Source of the DNA: Thermoplasmatota archaeon
Lineage (GTDB): Archaea > Thermoplasmatota > Penumbrarchaeia > Penumbrarchaeales > Penumbrarchaeaceae
Assembly (NCBI GenBank): GCA_030600725.1
Contig: JAUVLN010000003.1
Location: 1-27,431, forward strand
DNA: 27,431 nt
Direction: 5' to 3'
Positions within the stretch are counted from its first letter, which is position 1, and each line of letters begins with the position of its first letter. A program made the translations under genes and the position numbers. Below are positions 15,379-22,791 of the stretch, in pieces. The notes under the pieces are model-generated. The model saw only the letters and a program-made list of their open reading frames with translations. It did no database searches and had not been told where the DNA came from.

Positions 15379-16548
15379 TCAGCGTACGAAGTCCACGCCG
15401 AACCTCTCCTCTCTCGAGGAATAACCTTTTTCCCTGAACCCGAACTTCCCCACAGATTTTCCGGAGATCTGCTCTGATGTCACACCTACCAACACCAGCA
15501 TGACCCTTATAGCGCCCCTAAGTTCAGGATCGATATATGCTCCCCATATTATCGAGGCATTGCTATTTATCTTATCGTTGATGTATTCCGCAACCGCCTC
15601 CGCCTCCGTGACGGTCATATCCTCTCCCCCGGTAACACAGATCAGTGCTCCGTTAGCAGTGGCGACATCGTATTCCAGAAGGGGCGATTTTGTTGCTTCC
15701 TCTATAGCCTTGATCGCCTTATCATGTTGGTCATCGGACTCACCGATACCTATAACGGAAACCCCGCCCCCTTTCATGATGGTCTTAAGATCGGCGAAGT
15801 CAAGATTTACCAGTCCGACCTTGGTTACCATCTCGGTTATCCCCTTTATCGCTTTCATCAATAGCTCGTCTGCTACCTTGAACGCCGCATTGAGTGGTAG
15901 CCTCGGTACGAGTTCGATCAATTTATCGTTTGGTATCACTATAACCGTGTCGGAGTTCTCCTCCAATTCCACAAGTCCCCATTCGGCGTTCTCCATCCTG
16001 GATTGTCCCTCACCCGTGAATGGTTTGGTAACAACGGCGATGGTAAGTGCACCCAACTCCTTTGAGATCCTTGCCACAACCGGTGCGGACCCTGTTCCGG
16101 TACCCCCTCCAAGGCCGCATGTTACAAAGACCATGTCCGCTCCCATGAGAGCAGCCCTCAGTTCATCCTCCGCCTCCATTGCGGATTCTGCACCTATCCT
16201 CGGGTTAGCTCCTGCTCCCAGTCCCTTGGTAGCCCTCTTTCCGATCATTATCTTATGAGGGGAGTGTATCGTCAGAAGATGCTGGGCATCAGAGTTTATT
16301 GCGAACAGGTCCGCTCCAACTATCCCCTCTTCGACTATCCTGTTTATCGTATTGGATCCTCCCCCTCCACAACCGATGATCTTGATATTTGTCCTTAGAG
16401 CCGAGAGCACCCTGCGGAGTTCTTCATCTTCCGGATTGGTATCCAAAGGTCCCTGCGCATCCTTGACCTCAACAACTTTCTTCACATTCTCCCCGTAGGG
16501 CTTCTTCCTATCGTATTTATTCATGTACTCGTTTATTATGGATCGCAC
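15379..16548 (-). CDS. ftsZ: Cell division protein FtsZ
   Basis: A tubulin-like GTPase that polymerises into the division ring at midcell. It has 389 residues, about the usual archaeal length. The nucleotide-binding start IIGCGGGGSNTINRI, the tubulin signature GLGGGTGTGSAPVVA and the T7 region with NLDFADLKTIMKGGG (the catalytic Asp) are all intact. A 50-residue charged N-terminal extension precedes the GTPase core. The start is a GTG at 16548, supported by GGAGG seven bases upstream; the ATG at 16524 lacks such a site. It leads an operon with the multi-zinc TPR gene. FtsZ1 versus FtsZ2 was not decided. Confidence 0.97.
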   Translation of the reverse strand: MRSIINEYMNKYDRKKPYGENVKKVVEVKDAQGPLDTNPEDEELRRVLSALRTNIKIIGCGGGGSNTINRIVEEGIVGADLFAINSDAQHLLTIHSPHKIMIGKRATKGLGAGANPRIGAESAMEAEDELRAALMGADMVFVTCGLGGGTGTGSAPVVARISKELGALTIAVVTKPFTGEGQSRMENAEWGLVELEENSDTVIVIPNDKLIELVPRLPLNAAFKVADELLMKAIKGITEMVTKVGLVNLDFADLKTIMKGGGVSVIGIGESDDQHDKAIKAIEEATKSPLLEYDVATANGALICVTGGEDMTVTEAEAVAEYINDKINSNASIIWGAYIDPELRGAIRVMLVLVGVTSEQISGKSVGKFGFREKGYSSREERFGVDFVR

Positions 16549-16555
16549 GATGATT

Positions 16556-16560
16556 CCTCC
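16556..16560 (-). promoter_or_regulatory. Shine-Dalgarno of ftsZ (GGAGG)
   Basis: A full GGAGG on the minus strand, seven bases before the GTG at 16548. It decides for the GTG start over the ATG 24 bases later. A TATA-like TTTAAATTTA (16629-16638) would start a leader of about 60 nt. Confidence 0.65.
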
Positions 16561-16563
16561 ACA

Positions 16564-16680
16564 TTACCATAGTATGCCTTTACCAGGGCGTATTTTCCCA
16601 AAGTTCCCTTTCCCTTCATGGTATGCGATAAATTTAAAGTTTTGTTCTGTTTCCTCCTTATCTATTGCGTAAATCACCAT
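16564..16680 (-). CDS. Possible small ORF before ftsZ (38 aa)
   Basis: ATG at 16680 opens 38 codons (MVIYAIDKEETEQNFKFIAY, then a Gly/Lys-rich end) ending with TAA at 16564-16566, just before the ftsZ ribosome-binding site. A second frame has ATG at 16619 and 27 codons (MKGKGTLGKYALVKAYYGNV and seven more), ending inside the ftsZ start at 16536. They overlap each other, so at most one is real, or the two are a frameshifted pair. The TATA-like box of ftsZ lies inside the first ORF, which argues against a functional gene there. Confidence 0.25.
   Translation of the reverse strand: MVIYAIDKEETEQNFKFIAYHEGKGNFGKIRPGKGILW
16627..16640 (-). promoter_or_regulatory. TATA-like element for ftsZ
   Basis: ACTTTAAATTTATC on the minus strand, about 85 bp before the GTG. 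A start some 25 bp downstream would give a leader of about 60 nt containing GGAGG, unlike the leaderless genes around it. Confidence 0.4.
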
Positions 16681-16693
16681 AATTTAATACTTT

Positions 16694-19600
16694 TTAGACC
16701 CGTGATCTCCTAACTGCCAGATAAACTGTGGCGAAAACCACCATGATCAATGCTGCACCGCCCAGTAATATCGGCAGCATTGATCCTTCATCATCCTCTT
16801 TATCACTATGGATGAAAAAACCTTCAGAGGTTTCAAGGATATTCCCCCATCTATCCCCAACAGTAATATGTATCTTCATATCCCCTCTCCTTCCATATAA
16901 TGCCATATCACCAGTATAACGGAAATCATCACCCTTCATCCGAAGGTCCCGATCATCCAGCTTTCGCCTGGAGATAACCAACCCACCGTAGTCCCTTACC
17001 TCAAGTACAAGATCCGTAACCATGGTATCCTCACCGATCAACAGGTCTATCGAGATATCTCCGTCCAGGGTCTCTTTTATCGTGATATCGACGAGGATCG
17101 GCGGGAGGGTATCGATTATCGTGATCTCAAGTGTGTATATCCTTTCATTTCCCGCACCATCCACTACCATGAAGTCCAGCTGAAAATCGCCAAGCAGATG
17201 ATACAACATCTCGGGGTCATCAATTATGGATCTATCTATTTCCCCCGTATTGAATTCCCACTCAAATCTACCATCTTCATTCATTGACTCGGTGATGTCC
17301 ACGAATTGAAGTCCCTGTATAGAATATCCAATCGTACATTCGGATGTATCACCATCATCGATCACCATTCCCCTTATTGGAACCTCATCCCCGAACTCAT
17401 ATTCATCGCCCATATCGATATCGAATATCATCAAGGGGTCCTCCCTGTCAACGAAAGTGACCTCATCTGTAAGGATCTCCACCTTCACCCTGACGGAATG
17501 GGAATTCCCCGACGCATCCTCTGCGTAAACCGTTATAGTGTTTGTTCCCAACGGCCATGTGGATGTCTTTATGATGGCCTCCCATCTGTCGCCATCAAGA
17601 TCTTTCAACAGGTCATGTGGTCCATCAGGTGATATCAACATCAGTGATGATATGGATCTATCATCATCGGCATACCCTGCAAATCGGATGTGATCACCTT
17701 TTATGAAAGCCTTGCCATCGGTTGGGGACGTAATGCTCATTGAAGGAGGTGTAACATCCGGAGGGCCATCGACGTATAATTCAATATATGAATATGTAAC
17801 AAGGCCGACATTGTCAGAACCTTTCAATGTGATGTTCACATCACCTCGATACCCTCCAAACTCCAGTTTATATTCAAAGAGGCCAAGTTCATCTATGATC
17901 TCCGTTATGTCCACTGTTCTCCCCAGGCAGTTTATGGTGAGTAGTGATACCATAACATCATCAGATACCTCTCCTTTTACTATCACCGAATCATCTTTTA
18001 CGATCGAGCCATTGGCCGGTGATATCCTCATGAACACCGGTGAGATCTCCTCGAAGATAATGGAGTATACGGCGGTCTGGATATTTTCCGCATCATCAAT
18101 TATCGACATCCTGATCGACCTTCTACCACCCGGGTGATCGGATGAGTTCAGATTCCAGGTGAGATATCCTCCTGTTTCCTCGAAGCTTGATAACGGATTG
18201 CTCCAGGTGTACTCGTTATTGAGAAAGCCTACTCCAGAGATCCTATCCTCCGTATGAATCAATCCAATGCCAATATCGGTTGACAAACCCCATGAGATCG
18301 TCTCGTTCACCAATCGATCCCATCTGGGAGCACGGTTATCCTTGAAATGCATTTTGAATGTGACATTGTACTCCTTCTTCACCCCGTTATCTTCGATATC
18401 GGCGATGAAATTGAACCGGTTCTCTCCAAGATACCCATTCAGGTCCTGGGCGATCCAGGGGATCTCTGCTTTACCATATCCGGCCAATTCTATAAGTTCT
18501 ACCGGTATGGTGCCCTTTGGACCAACGATCCTGGGGTTCTCCAATTTGTCGAATAGATAGTTGATCGTCCGATTATCTTCGTCCAGATCAAAGGTCCAAT
18601 CAGTGATCCAACCCGATACCGTGTTCTCACCGTATATCTCGAATCCTGTATAATCAGAACCCCTATCGTTTATCGTGAAGAACTTGGGGGTCAGTTCACC
18701 GTCATAATAGATGGGGTCATAGATCCTGACCCTCACGAACACCGATGTCTTGATGGTCTGTATGTTCCTCATTACAAAGTATCCACCATCTCCACGATAT
18801 CTCTTGATCAATCCCATATATGGAGATGTGGTGGATATATCCATTCTATCATTTACCTGGTATGATCCAAGATCCCACTCCCTCTGGGTAAAGCCGATCA
18901 GCTTTCCCCCCTGCATCCGGTTATCATAGATATTGCCCGAGATAAAGGAGTCCTGATCCTGTACGGACCCCACGATATCGGCGGACACAATATTGTACGT
19001 GGAATAGGACGTGTCGTCCGAGTCAAACATATTGTGTCTTGGCATCTCCCCATCCAATCCAACTACCATCTCGACCGTTTCAGTATCACCCACGTTGAAT
19101 TTCTCGCTTACATAGGTCCCCATATCCGATGTGACCCTGATATTGAAGTTCTGATGCCACACCGTAAGCTCGCATCTTCCGTTCTGATCGGTATAACCCC
19201 ATATCGAAGGTAGCGGGATAGTTACGGGAGGGGGGCCCTGATATGGTCCAACATCCAGGTTTATACTCTCCATCGCCCAGTGGGAAAGGACCATTACCCT
19301 TGCTCCATCGACCGGGTCTCCATCGCTGTCTGTTACGGTGACGATCAGCCTTCCTGTTATGTCCGTTGTCCGGTAAGTATCTCCCACGTCCTCTATCTGA
19401 CCATTTCCCTTCTGTGCCCATAGCCCTGATCCTCCCCTCTCACGCCACCCCCACCAGTAGTTCAGCTGATTTGCGATGACCCCACCCCCATCAGACCAGT
19501 AGTTGTCCCACTGATGCCATCCACCCAGATAGAATTCGGACCATACGTGGTCCTCACCGGTCAACATAACGCCCCTTGCAGGTATCAACGCGCTTCTGGC

Positions 19601-21631
19601 CGCTGCTATCGTAAGGTCCTGCAACTCTCCGCAGTTGCCGTTGTGGTGATGGGCTATCCTCACCGGTTGCGTTGGCCTTTCCCCATCGGTGACCTCCTGC
19701 TGGTTTAGTACCAACGTCTTCTCTACCCAGTGTGATACCTTCTCTATTGCATGGTCCTTGAAGTCCCAGGGGTGGTTGTTTACATCTCCGTTGTTGTCGA
19801 AACCTCCAGGATATTCATATGGCATCAGGTCCCATAGGATATCAACGTCCGATAGAACATCCTTTAGGAGGGGAGGCGTGGAGTTCCTGGGATAATAGGC
19901 CACCCTACCGTTCCAGTCGTCAGGATAATCGGGTCCCGGGGGATATTCCTCATCTGCATGTTCCCAGAGGTACTCCCTCCAGAACCTGCCCCCATTCTCC
20001 TGGGCCCTTTCCCCTCCGGTCTCCGGATCTATATAGGAAACGGGTTCTTCCGTCACCCTCGGGTGTACGACGCCCCAGTAATATCCATCCCTTGGAGTGG
20101 TCATCCATCTGGTATCGTCCCCCTCCCTCACCCGGTATTCCGTGGTTGTGTGATAGTCATCTCCCGGATATTCCATTAGACGCACGTATCCCAGGTCACC
20201 CGACCTGCTGTAGATGTACCTTGCATTCTGAACGAATAGAGTTGAAAGCCGATCGTTCCTCATCTGCTCGGGCGGCGTATATGCACAGGAGAAACCTATC
20301 TCATCCCTGTATCTCGTATCTTGAGGATAGATTATCGATTCCAGATAACCAGAAACGCTCTCCTCATCGTATACCGTAAGAACGTTATTGAAGGAGGACC
20401 GATAATTCTCTATCTCGAAAAGGGGGACGATGGGCATGGGCTTCCAGTAGGGATAATATATGGATCCGAGATCCATGTAAGTAGGTAGTTTCTCCTCCCC
20501 TGTTCCAAGTATCAGGTCATGATGAAGGTCTCCATCCATGTCGATCAGGCCTGGCGTTATCGGGCCTTTGTGGTTGGAGATGGATAACATCGAATCTCTT
20601 TTGTCATAAACCAGGGTCTTGCCATCGACCCGAACGAATCCATAATGGATGATGTTCCCGTCTCCGGACCCGATCATCAGGTCGGGAAATTCCTCATGTC
20701 CATAATTGGAATATGTCCAGGGTGACCTGTATGCTCTCGGTGCGGTGTAGTTTACCATTGGAATGATTCCCGACAATTTATACTTTGAACCCATGAAAGA
20801 TACACCGCTGAATTCCGAATATATACTGATCGTAATGGTCCTGACGATCCCTCCCTCGTCTCCGCATGCGAATGTAAGCTCGTAATAATCCCTGTGATCC
20901 GGGTCAGTTACCAGAATGTTCTCGAGTACGGTAGGTGATAGATCATACACTGCGGGCATGGTTAATATATCCATGATCCAGACACCTTCATCTATTCCGG
21001 GATTTCTGAATATCACCAGGGATTGTGAGTCAGAGAAGATGAAATCAGAGAAACCATCTCCATCGATATCATACAGGAGTGGGCAAAGCCAATCTCCTTC
21101 CTGGAAACTTAGAAAATAATTCAATTCATCCTCCATACCCCCCTCGATGAATATCGGATTCCCATCCCATCCTATGTTCTCGTAATATCTCAAATTCGTC
21201 CCATATGCAATTAGCATATCGTCATCACCATCTCCGTCCACGTCTCCGAAGGTGGGTTTGGCCCCCCCGGGAATATCCACGGGCTTTGAACCCGCTCTCA
21301 ACATGTTCTTTATGAACGGCTCCTGAAGCCATAGGGGGAGAAGGTCAACGGCCTCACCCAGTTTTCCATATCGCAGGGAGGAAAAACCCTTGTATCCCTG
21401 TACCGTGGGTGCCCCTGTCTCGTTTATATATATCCTCGTCTCTCCGCCGGGCGGTACCTCCACCACCTGATCGAAGATCGGTTCGCGAACCAGCTCATCA
21501 TATACTTTTTCGAAGATATCATCCTTTTCCTCATCTCCCGATCCCGTATCTATCATACCCGGAAATAAAAGAACCATTATGAACAAAACTGCAACGGCTA
21601 CCCTTGATGATCTCTTCATATCAGAACCCAT
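16694..21631 (-). CDS. Giant surface protein with transglutaminase-like domain, FG-GAP and Ig-like repeats
   Basis: The protein has 1645 residues from the chosen start. A signal helix lies at about 7-28 (VAVAVLFIMVLLFPGMI). FG-GAP-type calcium loops are near residues 130, 185 and 360 (GDVDGDGDDDMLIAY, DIDGDGFSDFIF). A transglutaminase-like core has Cys667 in HHNGNCGELQDL, His695 in EDHVWSEFYLGGWHQWDN and Asp709, the triad spacing of that fold. A CarboxypepD_reg-like beta domain follows (DSDGDPVDGARVMV...YTDQNGRCEL). Ig-like modules start near 1100, 1197, 1292, 1395 and 1505, and a C-terminal anchor lies at about 1613-1640 (LLGGAALIMVVFATVYLAV). The domain probably hydrolyses or crosslinks amide bonds outside the cell; substrate unknown. 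The frame is open to 21703 with an ATGA overlap, but a TATA box at 21649-21658 lies inside that part, so 21631 (or 21619) is preferred. Confidence 0.85.
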   Translation of the reverse strand: MGSDMKRSSRVAVAVLFIMVLLFPGMIDTGSGDEEKDDIFEKVYDELVREPIFDQVVEVPPGGETRIYINETGAPTVQGYKGFSSLRYGKLGEAVDLLPLWLQEPFIKNMLRAGSKPVDIPGGAKPTFGDVDGDGDDDMLIAYGTNLRYYENIGWDGNPIFIEGGMEDELNYFLSFQEGDWLCPLLYDIDGDGFSDFIFSDSQSLVIFRNPGIDEGVWIMDILTMPAVYDLSPTVLENILVTDPDHRDYYELTFACGDEGGIVRTITISIYSEFSGVSFMGSKYKLSGIIPMVNYTAPRAYRSPWTYSNYGHEEFPDLMIGSGDGNIIHYGFVRVDGKTLVYDKRDSMLSISNHKGPITPGLIDMDGDLHHDLILGTGEEKLPTYMDLGSIYYPYWKPMPIVPLFEIENYRSSFNNVLTVYDEESVSGYLESIIYPQDTRYRDEIGFSCAYTPPEQMRNDRLSTLFVQNARYIYSRSGDLGYVRLMEYPGDDYHTTTEYRVREGDDTRWMTTPRDGYYWGVVHPRVTEEPVSYIDPETGGERAQENGGRFWREYLWEHADEEYPPGPDYPDDWNGRVAYYPRNSTPPLLKDVLSDVDILWDLMPYEYPGGFDNNGDVNNHPWDFKDHAIEKVSHWVEKTLVLNQQEVTDGERPTQPVRIAHHHNGNCGELQDLTIAAARSALIPARGVMLTGEDHVWSEFYLGGWHQWDNYWSDGGGVIANQLNYWWGWRERGGSGLWAQKGNGQIEDVGDTYRTTDITGRLIVTVTDSDGDPVDGARVMVLSHWAMESINLDVGPYQGPPPVTIPLPSIWGYTDQNGRCELTVWHQNFNIRVTSDMGTYVSEKFNVGDTETVEMVVGLDGEMPRHNMFDSDDTSYSTYNIVSADIVGSVQDQDSFISGNIYDNRMQGGKLIGFTQREWDLGSYQVNDRMDISTTSPYMGLIKRYRGDGGYFVMRNIQTIKTSVFVRVRIYDPIYYDGELTPKFFTINDRGSDYTGFEIYGENTVSGWITDWTFDLDEDNRTINYLFDKLENPRIVGPKGTIPVELIELAGYGKAEIPWIAQDLNGYLGENRFNFIADIEDNGVKKEYNVTFKMHFKDNRAPRWDRLVNETISWGLSTDIGIGLIHTEDRISGVGFLNNEYTWSNPLSSFEETGGYLTWNLNSSDHPGGRRSIRMSIIDDAENIQTAVYSIIFEEISPVFMRISPANGSIVKDDSVIVKGEVSDDVMVSLLTINCLGRTVDITEIIDELGLFEYKLEFGGYRGDVNITLKGSDNVGLVTYSYIELYVDGPPDVTPPSMSITSPTDGKAFIKGDHIRFAGYADDDRSISSLMLISPDGPHDLLKDLDGDRWEAIIKTSTWPLGTNTITVYAEDASGNSHSVRVKVEILTDEVTFVDREDPLMIFDIDMGDEYEFGDEVPIRGMVIDDGDTSECTIGYSIQGLQFVDITESMNEDGRFEWEFNTGEIDRSIIDDPEMLYHLLGDFQLDFMVVDGAGNERIYTLEITIIDTLPPILVDITIKETLDGDISIDLLIGEDTMVTDLVLEVRDYGGLVISRRKLDDRDLRMKGDDFRYTGDMALYGRRGDMKIHITVGDRWGNILETSEGFFIHSDKEDDEGSMLPILLGGAALIMVVFATVYLAVRRSRV

Positions 21632-21648
21632 ACCGAATATGCATGTGC

Positions 21649-21658
21649 TATAAATAAA
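21649..21658 (-). promoter_or_regulatory. TATA box of the transglutaminase-like surface protein
   Basis: TTTATTTATA on the minus strand, 22 bp (centre) before the ATG at 21631 and 34 bp before the ATG at 21619. It gives the gene its own promoter although the acyltransferase gene sits just upstream on the same strand. Confidence 0.5.
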
Positions 21659-21699
21659 AGGTATCCAAAGTTCCACGAAGATATCCTGATCGCTCCTAC

Positions 21700-22161
21700 T
21701 CATTGTCCCTCTCTGGCAGGAACCCCTTTAACAAGCGTATGTGGTCGTATATCATTCAATACAAGCGAATTTGATGCTATGACGGCCCCTTCCCCCACGG
21801 TCACCCCTCCTCTCACGGTGGTTAGGCCCCCGATCATGCACCCCTTCCGGAGGTGGACCTCCCTCTCGATATATTTTCTCTCCACACCCACCGAAGAGGG
21901 GTTCTGATCCACCTGATGGGAGAGTATAAGTGCCCCCCATCCAATGAAAACATCATCCTCGATATGGATCAGTTCCGGAGCAACCGGGTCTATCACGGCA
22001 TATGGTGCGATGAATACCCTCCTTCCAAGATGAGCACCTCCAATCCGGTATATCATATTCTTGATCCAACATGGAGGTAGCGGCCTGGCAATGTTGTATA
22101 TGAGCCATATGAACCCGTTACGGACATACGATTTCCCGGTGAAGGACAGAAGTGTTTCCAA
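21700..22161 (-). CDS. Hexapeptide-repeat (left-handed beta-helix) acyltransferase
   Basis: A 153-residue protein of the acyl/acetyltransferase beta-helix family, transferring acetyl or similar groups from CoA, usually to sugars of envelope polymers. A short helical N-terminus (NGFIWLIYNIARPLPP) is followed by hexapeptide rungs (IGGAHLGRRVFIAPYAVIDP, then HIEDDVFIGWGALILSHQ and later VTVGEGAVIASNSLVL). The His in LSHQ is where the catalytic His sits in this family. It is shorter than many members but has the usual KGVPAR ending. The start is a TTG at 22161; no ATG or GTG is in frame upstream, and ATG at residue 36 would cut the conserved N-terminus. The stop overlaps the open frame of the next gene. 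The acceptor substrate is unknown. Confidence 0.85.
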   Translation of the reverse strand: METLLSFTGKSYVRNGFIWLIYNIARPLPPCWIKNMIYRIGGAHLGRRVFIAPYAVIDPVAPELIHIEDDVFIGWGALILSHQVDQNPSSVGVERKYIEREVHLRKGCMIGGLTTVRGGVTVGEGAVIASNSLVLNDIRPHTLVKGVPAREGQ

Positions 22162-22190
22162 AATGATCGATGGTAAATATAACGAATATG

Positions 22191-22198
22191 ATATAAAT
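22191..22198 (-). promoter_or_regulatory. TATA-like box of the acyltransferase gene
   Basis: ATTTATAT on the minus strand, about 34 bp before the TTG at 22161, implying a leader of roughly 9 nt. A second AT-rich box (GTTATATTT, about 18 bp before) is less well placed. The dCMP deaminase promoter lies back to back with it. Confidence 0.4.
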
Positions 22199-22227
22199 GC
22201 AACTGCATGGTGAACCCCTCCAGTGCT

Positions 22228-22240
22228 CTTAAAATATCAG
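22228..22240 (+). promoter_or_regulatory. TATA box of the dCMP deaminase gene
   Basis: CTCTTAAAATATC, centred 25 bp before the ATG at 22259. It lies inside the longer open frame (GTG at 22223) and so decides for a leaderless start at 22259. Confidence 0.5.
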
Positions 22241-22258
22241 AATTGCCTTCACCTTCAT

Positions 22259-22786
22259 ATGGCTAAAAGCGATCATGAGATCCCAATGGGAGAGAGGAAT
22301 TGGGATATACTCCTTGACGAGGGTGAAAAACCGGATAGGGACAGCTGGGACGTTTATTTCATGAAGATCGCCAAACAGATAGCCACAAGGGGAACCTGCC
22401 ACAGGAAACACGTTGGCTGCGTCATAGTCAGGGACAGAACCATTCTCGCCACCGGCTACAATGGTTCTATCCGTGGAATGCCACACTGTGACGAGGTTGG
22501 ACACATGATGGAGGGAGGACACTGTACCAGAACCGTTCATGCCGAGGCAAATGCGGTAGCACAGGCCGCCCGTAACGGGGTTTCTTTGAAAGGCGGTGAG
22601 ATATATGTTACGGCAAGCCCCTGCTGGCAATGCTTCAAGTTGATGGCAAATTCGGGTATAGAGAAGATCGTTTACGGTGAATTCTACAGGGATGATAGGA
22701 TATTCGAGGCGGCAAATCACCTGGGATTGGAACTGGTCCACATCTCCAAGGATGGAGTGAACAGGGTATATACCCCTCACAGATGA
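22259..22786 (+). CDS. dCMP deaminase-like zinc enzyme (ComEB family)
   Basis: A 175-residue cytidine/deoxycytidylate deaminase-fold enzyme, expected to turn dCMP into dUMP for dTMP synthesis in the cytoplasm. The zinc site is His94 with the catalytic Glu96 in VHAEANAV, plus Cys122 and Cys125 in SPCWQC. A further Cys/His cluster before it (CHRKHVGC, HCDEVGH, GGHC) matches the structural zinc site of phage T4-type dCMP deaminases. An N-terminal extension of about 35 residues is charged. The ATG at 22259 is chosen for its TATA spacing. Bacterial ComEB relatives are annotated as competence proteins, but nothing here supports a competence role. The stop is 5 nt from the convergent secretion-ATPase stop. 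Confidence 0.92.
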   Translation: MAKSDHEIPMGERNWDILLDEGEKPDRDSWDVYFMKIAKQIATRGTCHRKHVGCVIVRDRTILATGYNGSIRGMPHCDEVGHMMEGGHCTRTVHAEANAVAQAARNGVSLKGGEIYVTASPCWQCFKLMANSGIEKIVYGEFYRDDRIFEAANHLGLELVHISKDGVNRVYTPHR

Positions 22787-22791
22787 ACGAT

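Noticed and set aside
15500..16258. Long plus-strand open frame of about 250 codons opposite ftsZ
   Set aside because: It is antisense to the clearly conserved FtsZ frame and its translation is a low-complexity Ser/Ala/Pro string with no recognisable domain.
19819..20379. Plus-strand open frame of 186 codons opposite the transglutaminase-like protein
   Set aside because: It is rich in Pro, Ser and Arg, as expected of an antisense shadow, and the minus-strand frame holds recognisable repeats.
21632..21703. Longer start of the transglutaminase-like protein at 21703 with ATGA overlap
   Set aside because: The added residues do not resemble a signal sequence and a TATA box lies within them; the signal helix follows the later Met codons directly.
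22229..22780. Minus-strand open frame of 183 codons opposite the dCMP deaminase
   Set aside because: The plus strand carries intact zinc-site motifs over the same region, and the minus frame shows no domain.
22259..22786. Competence function for the ComEB-like gene
   Set aside because: The name comes from a bacterial operon. The sequence supports only a deaminase, and no DNA-uptake gene other than a generic secretion ATPase is present.
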